In this document: piece after piece, positions 1-8,561 of the stretch
Layout: each line of letters begins with the position of its first letter
How positions within the stretch are numbered: the first letter of the stretch is position 1
Origin: Candidatus Aeolococcus gillhamiae
GTDB lineage: Bacteria > Chloroflexota > Dormibacteria > Aeolococcales > Aeolococcaceae
Direction of reading: 5' to 3'
DNA length: 56,403 nt
Assembly (NCBI GenBank): GCA_003244045.1
Contig: QHBU01000196.1
Coordinates: 1-56,403 of the forward strand
Notes under the pieces: generated by a model
Told to the model about the DNA's origin: nothing
Seen by the model: only the letters and a program-made list of their open reading frames with translations
The model's database searches: none
Made by a program: the position numbers and the translations under genes

Positions 1-100
1 GGAGGACATCGCCGCGGCGCTGGTGCGCCTCGCCGGAGATGCGGAGATGGCCGACGGCATGGGCGAGGAGGGCCGCCGCCGCGCCCAGGCGATGTCCTCC
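1..100. repeat. Fold-back end: 13-bp inverted repeat flanking an inverted 74-bp segment
   Basis: Bases 1-13 (GGAGGACATCGCC) are the exact reverse complement of 88-100. Read on the plus strand from base 2, the segment encodes a typical GT4 C-terminal helix that continues, in frame, the minus-strand GT4 ending at the 88-100 arm. Inverting 14-87 restores an uninterrupted gene. Either a strand-switch chimera or assembly fold-back at this end, or a real invertible segment. Confidence 0.85.
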
Positions 101-1047
101 GGTGATTCTCCGCTGAGCAGGCCGGTGACGCCGTCTTCGACGAGCTCGTCCACGCCCCCGAATCGCACAGCCACCACCGGCACGCCCGCCCCCATCGCTT
201 CGAGGATGGCCAGCGAGCAGCCTTCGTAGACCGACGACATGAGCAGGCAGCCGGCTCCCGCCATGAGGTTGGGGACGTCGTCGGTGTCGCCAACGAGATG
301 GACCGCGTCCCGGACGCCGAGCTGGGTCGCCAGCGTGGCGACGTGGTCGTGCAGCTCGCCGCTGCCCGCCATGACGAGGCGCATGGTGGGACGTCGGTGC
401 CGAGCGAGCGCGAGGGCGCGAATCGCCAGCTCCGGCCGCTTCTGGGGCGCCAGGCGGCCGACCATGAGGACGACGTCGCGGTCGGGCGTGCGGTCACGAC
501 TCCAGCGCTGCAGGTTGATGCCGTTGGGGATGACGCGGTACTGCTCCCTGCGACCGACACCGAGTCGCAGGCCTTCGTCGCGCTCGTGGCGGCTCACCGC
601 GAGGATCGCGGCACAGGCGTGCGCGGCGAGTCGCTCGAGCGCAATGAGCGCGCGACGCGGCGCACCACTGAATGCCCAGAACGACCACGCGTGCGGCGTG
701 ACCACGGATGACGTGCGCCGGCCGGTGAGCAACGCCGCTGCGCGCCCGAGCCACGCGGCCTTGCTGGAGTGGCCATGCACAACGTCGCTGCGTCGAACCA
801 GTGGGAGCAGTCGCGCCAGCCAGAGGAGGTCGCTGGGATGCGGGGCGCGGTGCGCTGTGAACCGCATGCGGCGGACGCCTGGCAGCCGGCCCACGCGGTC
901 CCAGAGCACCGACGGCAGCGGGCACGCGACCGTGAGCTCGAATCGCTGGTCGGTGTGCAGTTCCTCGACGATGTCGAGGACGTGGCGGGGGACACCGGCG
1001 GCGTCAAACGGTTGGGCGATGAGCAGGACGCGGATCGGTCGGGGCAC
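1..1047 (-). CDS. Glycosyltransferase family 4, C-terminus broken at the contig edge
   Basis: A GT-B fold GT4 enzyme that would add one sugar to a lipid-linked exopolysaccharide repeat at the cytoplasmic membrane face. The frame opens at GTG 1047, 5 nt after the preceding GT4 stop. The second Rossmann domain shows IPNGIN, GRLAPQKRPELAI and the EX7E-type segment YEGCSLAILEAMGAG, then a normal GGVDELVEDGVTGLL stretch. The family-like sequence stops at about position 88: the minus frame continues as Arg/Pro-rich nonsense, while the expected C-terminal helix (EDIAAALVRLAGDAEMADG) is read from the plus strand at 2-58. The last 100 bases are therefore inverted relative to the gene. It is the last visible member of a five-gene minus-strand operon. 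The family call is firm; the sugar specificity is unknown. Confidence 0.85.
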   Translation of the reverse strand, partial: MPRPIRVLLIAQPFDAAGVPRHVLDIVEELHTDQRFELTVACPLPSVLWDRVGRLPGVRRMRFTAHRAPHPSDLLWLARLLPLVRRSDVVHGHSSKAAWLGRAAALLTGRRTSSVVTPHAWSFWAFSGAPRRALIALERLAAHACAAILAVSRHERDEGLRLGVGRREQYRVIPNGINLQRWSRDRTPDRDVVLMVGRLAPQKRPELAIRALALARHRRPTMRLVMAGSGELHDHVATLATQLGVRDAVHLVGDTDDVPNLMAGAGCLLMSSVYEGCSLAILEAMGAGVPVVAVRFGGVDELVEDGVTGLLSGESPEDIAWARRRPSSPMPSAISASPARRTSAAAMSS

Positions 1048-1052
1048 GTGGG

Positions 1053-2120
1053 TCAGCCCGCGCGCCTGGCCGCAAGCGCGCCCCACAGTGACCGGTACGC
1101 CTCGACCATCGCGATCTCGCTGAACTCGCGCTCCACCCTGCGTGCGGCGGTGTCGCCGAGGTGCCGGGCGAGCCGCTCGTCGCCGAGCACGCGCGTGACG
1201 GACGTGGCCAGCGCGACGGCGTCATCCGGAGGCACCAGCAGACCGTCCTCGCCGTCGCGGATCAGCTCACGCAGGCCGGGAACGCTGCTGGCAACCACGG
1301 GGCGCGCCGCCCGCATGGCCTCGAGCACGACCAGCGGCAGACCCTCCCAATCGGACGGCTGCACGACGACGTCGGCGGCGGCAAGCAGCGCTCGAGCATC
1401 CGAACGCGCTCCGACCAGGCGGACGCGTGGGGCCAGTCGCAACTCGCCGATCTGGCGCTCGAGGGCAGACCGGAGGGGGCCGTCGCCGACGATCACCAGG
1501 GCCGCGTGCGGGAGCGTCGCGATGGCGGAGAGGGCAACGTCGTGCCGCTTCTGCGGGACGAGTCGACCGGCGGCCATGACCAGGCGCAGGTCAGTCGGCA
1601 GACCCCACTCGCGGCGCAGTGCGCCCTGGTCGGCGGCCGGCGGCGGCGCCGCGATGCCGTTGCAGATGGTGGTGAGCGGTTCGAGGCCGTGGGCATGCAA
1701 TGAGGCAGCGACACCGGGGCCGCACGCCACCACAGGGAGTCGAGTCCAGCGCAGCAGGCGCGCGGTGGCGCGGTCGTCCTCGGGCGGGACACCGTGGAGC
1801 GTCACCAGCGCGGGCCAGCTGGCGCCGCGCCGTGCGGCGAGCGCTGTGGCCAGGGCGATGCCGGGGTTGTGGGCGTGGATGACGTCGGGGCGCCAGCTGG
1901 CGGCGAAGCGGCGAATGCGCCAGGCCGTGGCGAGAGTCCGATCGGGGCGGCGCGCGATCATGGGAAGGCGCAGCCGGTCCGCGCCGCGCGGCAGCGACAC
2001 CTCGCCGGCGCAGGCGATCGCCACGGCGTCCCCGCGCGCGAGCGACGCTTCGCTGAGCCGCCGGACCACCTGCTCAGCACCGCCGTGGCCGAGCTCCTGG
2101 ATCACGTGAAGGATGCGCAC
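1053..2120 (-). CDS. Glycosyltransferase family 4
   Basis: A 355-residue GT4 retaining glycosyltransferase for exopolysaccharide assembly. GTG 2120 is chosen because the family pattern starts there (VRILHVIQELGHGGAEQV, with the GGAE acceptor loop) and because it lies 4 nt after the preceding stop. Other features are HAHNPGIA, ICNGIA, the GRLVPQKRHDVAL segment that opens the nucleotide-sugar domain at about residue 180, and the EX7E motif in WEGLPLVVLEAM at about 255-265. The length is normal for the family. It sits in a tightly spaced operon with another GT4 on each side, so it probably adds one defined residue of the repeat unit. Donor and linkage cannot be read from sequence. Confidence 0.92.
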   Translation of the reverse strand: MRILHVIQELGHGGAEQVVRRLSEASLARGDAVAIACAGEVSLPRGADRLRLPMIARRPDRTLATAWRIRRFAASWRPDVIHAHNPGIALATALAARRGASWPALVTLHGVPPEDDRATARLLRWTRLPVVACGPGVAASLHAHGLEPLTTICNGIAAPPPAADQGALRREWGLPTDLRLVMAAGRLVPQKRHDVALSAIATLPHAALVIVGDGPLRSALERQIGELRLAPRVRLVGARSDARALLAAADVVVQPSDWEGLPLVVLEAMRAARPVVASSVPGLRELIRDGEDGLLVPPDDAVALATSVTRVLGDERLARHLGDTAARRVEREFSEIAMVEAYRSLWGALAARRAG

Positions 2121-2124
2121 GTCG

Positions 2125-3237
2125 TCAGCGCGGGGATGCGAGCAGCCGCTCGTACAGCGCGACCATCTCCGCTCCCGCCTGGGCGGCGTCGAAGTGCTCG
2201 GCGACCCGGGCAACGCCGGCGCGGCCCATCGCGGCGCGCTGGTGCGAGTCCGCGATCAGCGGGGTGAGCGCCTGGGCGAGCGCGGCAACGTCGTCGGGTT
2301 CGACAAGGCGTCCGCTGACGCCGTCATCGACGAGCTCGGCGACGCCACCAACACGGCTGGCGACGACGGGCAGCGCGACCGCCATCGCCTCAAGAATGGT
2401 GATGGGCAGGTTCTCGCCACGCGACGGGAGCACGAAGATGTCGGCGTCGAGGAGGCGTTCGCGCACGTCGGAGACGTTGCCGTGGAAGGTCACGTCCAGT
2501 GCGCTGCCTGCGGCGCGCCGCTCGAGCTCGGCGCGGAGCGAGCCGTCGCCGTAGATGTCGAGGTGCACCAGCGGCGTCCTGCCATTGAGGCGGGCGCAGG
2601 CGTCAAGAAGGACGTCGATTCCCTTGTGCGTCTCCAGCCGTGCCGCGGTGGCGATGCGCACCGGCTGGTGGGCCGCGCCCGGCTCGGTGCGGCGGATGTC
2701 GATGCGTGACGGCACCATATACATGCGCGACACGGGAAAACCGCGGCCGATGAGGAACTTGGCGAGCGCGCGCGACGGCACCACCACGGCGCCGAGGCGT
2801 GCGAGCAGCGCCTCGAAACGGAGATGACCGTGCAGCCGCCACGCCGCCCGCAGCGGGGAACCGGCCGGGCGCGCGTCGGGTCGGCCGGGCAGACCGACGA
2901 GCTCTTCGGGAAGTCCGTGGTACGTGTGCACGAGCTCGGCACCAGTCGCGGTGCGCACGACGGCGCCGCAGAGCAGCAGGGCGCGGCGATCCTGGGTGTG
3001 CACGATGTCCGCACCGCGCAGCTGCGGCCACAGCCGGGCGGCGCTGACGACGTCGGTCTTGCTGCGCAGTGGAAACGCCTCCGCCGCGAGCCCGAGGCTG
3101 CGCACGCGGTCGGCGACCTCGTCGCTGCCGCAGAGCACGCGCACCCTGGCTCCGGCGGCGGCCACTCGAGGAGCGAGGTTGAGCAGATGCGACACGGGTC
3201 CACCCTCGGTCAGGGTGCTGACGTAGGTGACCTTCAC
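2125..3237 (-). CDS. Glycosyltransferase family 4
   Basis: A 370-residue GT4 enzyme. The GTG at 3237 overlaps the TGA of the O-antigen ligase gene (GTGA), which implies translational coupling; longer in-frame extensions upstream run through the ligase coding sequence in another frame and are not credible. It begins VKVTYVSTLTEGGPVSHLL, a typical GT4 N-terminus with the glycine-rich acceptor loop. The C-terminal domain shows ARLETHKGIDVLL, IYGDGSLRAELE and the catalytic EX7E region SRGENLPITILEAMAVALP. It is the third gene of the exopolysaccharide operon driven from 6382-6410 and acts in the cytoplasm on undecaprenyl-linked intermediates (inferred from context). Confidence 0.92.
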   Translation of the reverse strand: MKVTYVSTLTEGGPVSHLLNLAPRVAAAGARVRVLCGSDEVADRVRSLGLAAEAFPLRSKTDVVSAARLWPQLRGADIVHTQDRRALLLCGAVVRTATGAELVHTYHGLPEELVGLPGRPDARPAGSPLRAAWRLHGHLRFEALLARLGAVVVPSRALAKFLIGRGFPVSRMYMVPSRIDIRRTEPGAAHQPVRIATAARLETHKGIDVLLDACARLNGRTPLVHLDIYGDGSLRAELERRAAGSALDVTFHGNVSDVRERLLDADIFVLPSRGENLPITILEAMAVALPVVASRVGGVAELVDDGVSGRLVEPDDVAALAQALTPLIADSHQRAAMGRAGVARVAEHFDAAQAGAEMVALYERLLASPR

Positions 3238-4631
3238 GCGCGGGGTGCGAGCCGACCAGCGCGAACTGCGCGGCTGCCGGCGGGCTGCCGCATCCTCATG
3301 TCCTGCCAGATGCACGTGACCATGGCGCCGACCAACCACAGCGGCGCGTAGTACTGCTCCGACAACGTCAGCGCCGACACGATCGCCACAATCATCGCGC
3401 CGGCGACGGCGATGGCAAACGAGGGTGGCCCGATGCGTTCTCGGATGGCCACGCGGATTCGTCGCAGGTTGGTCGCCAGGTACGCGAGCAGCAGCGCGAG
3501 CGCCGGGAGGCCGACCTCGACGCCGACGTCGAGGTACGTGTTGTGCACCACGGTCGGGTCCTGGCTCGTCGGTGGCCGGCCGTCCACCTGCGCGTTGTAG
3601 TACTGGAAGTTGCCGGGCCCGACGCCGGCGAACGGGTGGGTGGCGATGAGTTCGAGCGCGCTTCGCCAGGAGTCGAACCGGTGCCCCACGTTGGCGCTGG
3701 CGACGTTCGACTTGTACAGCAGCGCCTTGCTGAGTCGCTGCGGCTGGGCCACGGCGACGACCGCCACCAGGCTCAGCACCAGGAGAATCGGCACCAACGC
3801 GGTGCGGATGAGATGCCGCTGGTAGAACAGCACCCACACGAAGGCGACGCCCAGGCCGAGCGCGGCGCCGCGTGAGAAGGTGAGCGCGTCGGCGAGGCTG
3901 ATGATCGCGATCAGCACCAGCACGAAGACGCGGGCCCACCCCCGGTAGCGCAGCAGCCAGAGTGTCAGCGGCAGGACCGACGAGAGGATGTACGCAAGGT
4001 CGTTGGGGTCGCCGTACGTCGGCGTGGCGCGCGTGTCGGTGCCGATGAGCAGGTTGCGGATGGCGAGCACACCGGCGACGGCGGACGCGATGGACAGCAT
4101 CCACACCACGCGCTCAAGGGTGCGGTAGTCGCCGACGAACGAGCTGAGCACCATGTACAGGCCGACGTAGCTGACATAGCGCAGCGTCACCGGAAGCGCG
4201 CTGTCGAGGTGCTGTGCGGCGACGGTCGAGACCAGCAGGCACGCCAGGATTCCCAGCAGCATAACGTGGGTGGCGTCGATGCGCAGGTGTCGGCGCCGCG
4301 TCGCCAGCTGGATGATGAAGCTGAGAAAGCAGAGGCCGCCGGTGAGCTTGACCAGCGTGATCGACGAGCCGGCGCCGCCGCCGAATGACACCGAGTACTC
4401 CAGCGGGACAGCGGCGGCGAGGAGCATGAGCGCCAGGTCCAAGCGCATCACCGCAACGACCACCACCAACAGCACTCCGACCGCGGGGAGCACCAGGATC
4501 GGCCAGGCCGTGGCAGTGATGGCCACGACCACGGCGACGGCGACCGCCGCCAGGGCGCCCGCCAGCGCGCTGTTTACGCGTTCGGCGAGGTGCCTCGAGG
4601 ACGGGCGGGCCAGTTCACCCTGGGTCGGCAT
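3234..4631 (-). CDS. O-antigen ligase / Wzy-type polymerase family membrane protein
   Basis: A 465-residue polytopic membrane protein with about 11-12 hydrophobic segments and one large periplasmic or extracellular loop at about 300-380, the architecture of the Wzy_C/WaaL superfamily. The loop carries HPFAGVGPGNFQYY and VHNTYLDVGVEVGLP, matching the conserved His- and Arg-containing loop of ligases and polymerases. It would either polymerise undecaprenyl-linked repeats or transfer finished glycan to an acceptor; sequence alone does not separate the two. The ATG at 4631 overlaps the end of the sugar-transferase gene by 17 bp and the stop overlaps the next GT4 by 4 bp, so it belongs to one operon. 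Polymerase is favoured because a flippase and a Wzz-like gene lie nearby. Confidence 0.85.
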   Translation of the reverse strand: MPTQGELARPSSRHLAERVNSALAGALAAVAVAVVVAITATAWPILVLPAVGVLLVVVVAVMRLDLALMLLAAAVPLEYSVSFGGGAGSSITLVKLTGGLCFLSFIIQLATRRRHLRIDATHVMLLGILACLLVSTVAAQHLDSALPVTLRYVSYVGLYMVLSSFVGDYRTLERVVWMLSIASAVAGVLAIRNLLIGTDTRATPTYGDPNDLAYILSSVLPLTLWLLRYRGWARVFVLVLIAIISLADALTFSRGAALGLGVAFVWVLFYQRHLIRTALVPILLVLSLVAVVAVAQPQRLSKALLYKSNVASANVGHRFDSWRSALELIATHPFAGVGPGNFQYYNAQVDGRPPTSQDPTVVHNTYLDVGVEVGLPALALLLAYLATNLRRIRVAIRERIGPPSFAIAVAGAMIVAIVSALTLSEQYYAPLWLVGAMVTCIWQDMRMRQPAGSRAVRAGRLAPRA

Positions 4632-6258
4632 GCAGGAGGGAAGTCTGCGCCACGGCGGGCTGTGTGGCAGGAGTCATCGAAGCGACGGCATGGCTCACAG
4701 CCGTGACCGGGTGCACCAGCGTGGTCTGCGCGGCGGATGCAGTGGGGATCGGGCGGGTGAGCACGCGCTCGAGGATCGGTGCGAGCGCGGCCTCGAACGC
4801 CGGCTCCGCCGGGGACACCGTGCCGACCTCGGTCACCCATGAGGTGGCGCGTGGGCGGCCGCGCAGCTCGCGGAGCGGGATGGTGTCCTTGACGAGAAGC
4901 ATCGCAGTCCGGATCAGGATCACCAGGTCCCCGGTCAGCGACCACGTCGACACGTAATAGTTGTCGAGCCGGGCACGGTCGATGATCGAGGTGTCACCAC
5001 GCAGGCCGTTGACCTGGGCCCAGCCAGTGATGCCGACGCGCACGCGGTGGCGCGACTGGTACTCGGGGATCGACGCCGCGAAGACGTTGGCGATGAGCGG
5101 GCGCTCGGGTCGTGGCCCCACCAGGGACATGTCGCCGCGCAGCACGTTCCACAGCTGCGGTGCCTCGTCGAGGCCCGTGCGACGGAGGAACGAGCCCAGC
5201 CTGGTCACGCGTGGGTCGCCGACCACCGACCAGGTGCGGTCGCCGTCGTCGTTGGGAACCATGCTGCGGAACTTGAACATGGCGAACTCGCGGCCATCCA
5301 TGCCGACGCGGACCTGGCGAAAGAAGATGGGGCGCTTACCGACGAACGGCCGCGGGCCGGACACGCGCACCGCCGCGGCGACGAGGACGAGTACCGGCGC
5401 CAGCACGGTCAGCGCTGCCAGCGAGACGAGGATGTCGCAGCCGCGCTTGAGCATGCGATTGGAGAGTCGCTGCAGCGGACGGGGCAGCAGAGTGAGCGGG
5501 ATCCCGGAGAGCTCGTCCGGCGATGTTCCCTCGACGCCGACCTCGAAGAAGCGCGGCACCGCGTAGATCTCCGCGCGCAGGCGCTCGCACGTGATCAGCA
5601 GGCGGACCATCTGCGCCTCGCGGAGCGACGAGAACGCGAGCAGGATGCGGGTGACGCCCGCGCGCCGCGCCACGGACTCGATGTCGGCGAACGACCCGAG
5701 CCGGCATACGCCGTCGACGGGGTACGCCTCCTCGTCGTCGATGAGCCCGATGACCCGCATGCCCAGGCCGGGGTGGTCGTCGGTGGCGCGCGCCAGCCGC
5801 GTCGCCACCTCACCCGAGCCAACGATGAGCACGCGATCCTCGAGCCACCCGCGCCGGCAGGCCGCGCGCGTCGCCAGCAGCGCGAGGCCCCGCGCCAGCA
5901 GGAGCACGGGCACAACGACGGCGCCGAGCGCGAGCAGGCCGGCCGTGGCTGTCGCCGGGTTGAGTGGCACCAGCACAAGCGTGGCGAGGGCCACGCGCTC
6001 GGCGACCGGGAGAACCGCGTCGGCGAGCCGCGGCGACACCCGGCTGGCGGCGCGGCGGTCGACGCCGGACAGTCCGAGGACGATGGCCACGGCCCAGCCG
6101 GCCCAGGCCGGGCTGAGCCGATGACCGGCAGCAAGGACCGCCAGGAGCCCCAAGCCCTCGGCCGCGCTGAAGACGAGGCGCAGCACGACTCGCGCTGACG
6201 TCCGTTCACGAAGCCGCGCGAATGGCAGGAACCCCCGGCGGCCTTGCGACCCCCCCAT
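4615..6258 (-). CDS. Polyprenyl-phosphate glycosylphosphotransferase (WbaP/CpsE-like priming sugar transferase)
   Basis: The priming enzyme: it transfers a sugar-1-phosphate from a nucleotide sugar to undecaprenyl phosphate and so starts repeat-unit synthesis. 547 residues: N-terminal membrane segments (about 20-125), a CoA-binding/Rossmann-like domain starting VLIVGSGEVATRL (about 143), one more membrane helix (ILVSLAALTVLAPVLVLV), then the catalytic PF02397 domain with FFRQVRVGMDGREFAMFKF, DEAPQLWNVLRGDMSLVG, PRPERP and ITGWAQVNGLRGDTSI. A roughly 75-residue Ala/Thr-rich tail beyond the catalytic domain is longer than usual. ATG 6258 follows a GGGGGAGAGG stretch. First gene of the minus-strand operon, with a strong promoter at 6382-6410. 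Confidence 0.93.
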   Translation of the reverse strand: MGGSQGRRGFLPFARLRERTSARVVLRLVFSAAEGLGLLAVLAAGHRLSPAWAGWAVAIVLGLSGVDRRAASRVSPRLADAVLPVAERVALATLVLVPLNPATATAGLLALGAVVVPVLLLARGLALLATRAACRRGWLEDRVLIVGSGEVATRLARATDDHPGLGMRVIGLIDDEEAYPVDGVCRLGSFADIESVARRAGVTRILLAFSSLREAQMVRLLITCERLRAEIYAVPRFFEVGVEGTSPDELSGIPLTLLPRPLQRLSNRMLKRGCDILVSLAALTVLAPVLVLVAAAVRVSGPRPFVGKRPIFFRQVRVGMDGREFAMFKFRSMVPNDDGDRTWSVVGDPRVTRLGSFLRRTGLDEAPQLWNVLRGDMSLVGPRPERPLIANVFAASIPEYQSRHRVRVGITGWAQVNGLRGDTSIIDRARLDNYYVSTWSLTGDLVILIRTAMLLVKDTIPLRELRGRPRATSWVTEVGTVSPAEPAFEAALAPILERVLTRPIPTASAAQTTLVHPVTAVSHAVASMTPATQPAVAQTSLLHADPG

Positions 6259-6323
6259 CCTCTCCCCCCGAGATCCGGCCTCCGCAGAAGCCGCTCAGTA
6301 CATCTACGATCAACGGCGGTGTC

Positions 6324-6351
6324 GCCGGCTCGCCGGCCCCCCCGAAGGGGG
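6324..6351 (-). promoter_or_regulatory. Two GC hairpins in the leader of the exopolysaccharide operon
   Basis: Two adjacent perfect stems lie between the promoter and the sugar-transferase start: GCCGGC/GCCGGC with a 2-nt loop (6324-6337) and CCCCC/GGGGG with a 3-nt loop (6339-6351). They are inside the predicted 5' untranslated leader. An attenuating or mRNA-stabilising role is possible, but there is no U-tract, so they are not called a terminator. Confidence 0.4.
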
Positions 6352-6381
6352 TCGAACGCACCAAACGGCTCCGTACACGGT

Positions 6382-6410
6382 AATATCGGCAATCGCGTCA
6401 CTAAAGTCAA
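6382..6410 (-). promoter_or_regulatory. Sigma70-type promoter of the exopolysaccharide operon
   Basis: On the minus strand TTGACT (6405-6410) and GATATT (6382-6387) are separated by 17 nt, close to consensus and unusually AT-rich for this DNA. It lies in the 218-bp gap between the divergent sugar-transferase and cupin genes and points at the sugar transferase, with a leader of about 120 nt. Confidence 0.75.
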
Positions 6411-6476
6411 ACGCTCAAGCGGACTCGCTGCCGCGAGCGATCCGCGGACACTCGACGCCATGGGGGGACACGGGAC

Positions 6477-7367
6477 GTGCAGAGGCTGACCGAGCAATCC
6501 ACGGCCAACGATTCGCTTCTCGAGTTGGGGGATCGCTACGCGCGGGCCAACCGCACCCGGGAGGCGGTGCCCGTCTCGCACCACCTCGCCGGCAACCCCC
6601 TGTTCACGCAGGCGGCGATCGCCGACCTCGCGGACGCGCTGCCGGCGACGTCGGTGGTGAGCGACAAGGCGGACCAGGCGTTGGTCTCCCCCGACGCACC
6701 ACCGCGCGGTTCGGAGGCGCGTCCCGGCGATGTCATCCGCAACCTCGACACCAAGCGAAGCTGGCTGACGCTGCTGAACATCGAGCAGGAGCCGGCCTAT
6801 CGCGACCTCATGAACGCGTGCCTCGACGAAGTCGCGGCCGTCGTCGACCTGAAGCGCGGCGACACGCGACGTCGCGCGGGCTTCATTTTCGTGTCGTCAC
6901 CGAACTCGGTGACCCCGGCGCACTTCGACATCGAGCACAGCCTGCTGCTGCAGCTCTCCGGGCAGAAGCGGGTCACCGTCGGACGCTTCGCGGACGAGGA
7001 AACGCGGCAGCGCGAGCGCGAGCGTTACTGGGACGGCGCGCTGGGACGCGTCGAGGACATGCCAATGGCGGTGGAACCGCACGACCTCGCCCCGGGGATG
7101 GGCGTCTACCTGCCACCCATCTGCCCGCACTGGGTGCACAACGGCGACCAGGTGTCGATCTCGATGACGCTGACGTACTTCACCAGCCAGTCAGAACGCG
7201 ACCAGCAGATCGAGGCGTTCAACGCCAAGCTGCGCAAGCGGGGAATTCACCCGGTGCCGCCGGGACGGTCGCACGTGCGCGACGTCGCCAAGGCGTCGGT
7301 GATGCGCGCGTGGGGAGTGCGACGGCGGTTCTTCGGGAACGGGATCGAGGTTTCCGGGTCGCACTAG
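6477..7367 (+). CDS. Cupin-like (JmjC/Cupin_8 type) domain protein
   Basis: A 296-residue protein with the double-stranded beta-helix signature of Fe(II)/2-oxoglutarate-type cupin-8 proteins: PAHFDIEHSLLLQLSGQKR gives the HxD pair (H149, D151), and PPICPHWVHNGD gives candidate distal histidines (H218/H221). Such proteins are hydroxylases, or metal-free binding proteins when ligands are lost; here the ligands look intact. The GTG at 6477 is the first in-frame start after the divergent promoter region. The stop codon shares a CTAG with the convergent GNAT gene. Its position beside the glycan operon suggests modification of a glycan precursor or of a biosynthetic protein, but no substrate can be named. 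Confidence 0.75.
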   Translation: MQRLTEQSTANDSLLELGDRYARANRTREAVPVSHHLAGNPLFTQAAIADLADALPATSVVSDKADQALVSPDAPPRGSEARPGDVIRNLDTKRSWLTLLNIEQEPAYRDLMNACLDEVAAVVDLKRGDTRRRAGFIFVSSPNSVTPAHFDIEHSLLLQLSGQKRVTVGRFADEETRQRERERYWDGALGRVEDMPMAVEPHDLAPGMGVYLPPICPHWVHNGDQVSISMTLTYFTSQSERDQQIEAFNAKLRKRGIHPVPPGRSHVRDVAKASVMRAWGVRRRFFGNGIEVSGSH

Positions 7368-8455
7368 GCCTGCGGAGGCGATTGATGCGAGACCAGACGT
7401 TGCAGATGTCCCCGGGCCCGCCCCGCAAGACGTCGCCCGCGTTGCGCGGCGATGTCGACGATCAGCGCGGCCGCGGCCCGCGGGCCGGTGGCCGAACGCA
7501 GGCGCCACAGGTCGCGCCCGCCGGTGGCGAAGTCCGCCTTGTACGCCTCCTCGCCGCGCAGCAGGTCGACCTCGCGGCTTCCGCGTTGGACGGCCTCGTC
7601 GATGAGCCTCGCCTGCAGCAGGGTGCCCGCCCCGTGCCAGCGGCGATCCGTGTCACGGCCACTCTGATAGTGGCTCACACGGCCGCCGACGTCGAAGGAC
7701 ACCGTCACGGCGATGGCGTCGTCGCCGGCGTACAGCGCGTAGAACAGCACCTCGCCGCGGCTGGCCGCAGCCCGGCACACCCCAGCGAAGCTGGCGAAGC
7801 CGTCGAGAAAGCCGGATGCGCCGCCCCATCGTTCCATGTGCAGGCGGCGCAGCAGCTGCAAGCCGGTGTCGAGATCCCCGACGAGCTCCACCCGGCAATC
7901 GCCTGCCTCGGCGCGCAACCGCTTGTCAGTCCGCGCCACCCGACGGCGCAGACCCGCGGAGCTCTGCATCGGCGTTCCCGCGGTCAGCGCGATGAAGGGC
8001 GCCGTGGCAGTGTGGTCGCGGCGCACGCGCCCGGGGAGGGCAGCCCTGACGAGCGACGACGTCACGATTCCGTCGAGATCGATCAACCTGTCGCCGCCAC
8101 GGCTCAACCAGTCACGAAGCGCGCCGACGACGACCTGCTCCATGCTCGGCGCGGCAACGGCGTCGAGGTGATCGGGACAGAGGACTCCCGAGCCGAGCAC
8201 GCGCAGCCGTTCGACACCGAGGTGGCGGTCGCGCTGCAACGCCAGGCCACCGATCAGCCTGTCCGCGCGAAGCACGAGCACGATGCTCGGCGAGCTTGTG
8301 GCCCCGGAGTCGAGCCACCACGAGCGCAGGAACGGAGAGGGAATCGGCATGCCCTGGACGAGATCGTCCCAGGCGCGCGCGTACTCACCCAAGGAGTCGC
8401 TGGCCTCGACGCGGATCGCTGGCGAAGAGTCAGGCTGGTGCTCTCCGCTGGTCAC
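7364..8455 (-). CDS. GNAT-fold acyltransferase, CelD/BcsL (FemAB-like) family
   Basis: A 363-residue protein resembling the CelD/BcsL and FemAB group, whose members carry two tandem GNAT-like folds and transfer acyl or aminoacyl groups in cellulose, exopolysaccharide or cell-wall biosynthesis. The C-terminal half contains RLHMERWGG, the core strand EVLFYALYAGDDAIAVTVSF and the helix HGAGTLLQARLIDEAVQRG followed by EVDLLRGEEAYKADFA, the usual signature of the second domain. The start is GTG at 8455. It is divergent from the Wzz-like gene, and its TAG overlaps the cupin stop by 4 bp in opposite orientation. Acylation of the exopolysaccharide is a reasonable inference. Confidence 0.75.
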   Translation of the reverse strand: MTSGEHQPDSSPAIRVEASDSLGEYARAWDDLVQGMPIPSPFLRSWWLDSGATSSPSIVLVLRADRLIGGLALQRDRHLGVERLRVLGSGVLCPDHLDAVAAPSMEQVVVGALRDWLSRGGDRLIDLDGIVTSSLVRAALPGRVRRDHTATAPFIALTAGTPMQSSAGLRRRVARTDKRLRAEAGDCRVELVGDLDTGLQLLRRLHMERWGGASGFLDGFASFAGVCRAAASRGEVLFYALYAGDDAIAVTVSFDVGGRVSHYQSGRDTDRRWHGAGTLLQARLIDEAVQRGSREVDLLRGEEAYKADFATGGRDLWRLRSATGPRAAAALIVDIAAQRGRRLAGRARGHLQRLVSHQSPPQA

Positions 8456-8561
8456 AAGGGCGTTACTCTACGTCAGTCGTCGGCCGGTTCCGATCACACT
8501 CGCGGGACCGCTCCGCACTTGTGGGGCCCTCCTCCCAACAATGATCGCGCGATAGAAATCG

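Noticed and set aside
2125-4104. A 659-codon open frame that would extend the GT4 upstream into the ligase region
   Set aside because: The first 288 codons have no glycosyltransferase features and run antiphase through the membrane-protein gene; GTG 3237 with GTGA overlap is the natural start.
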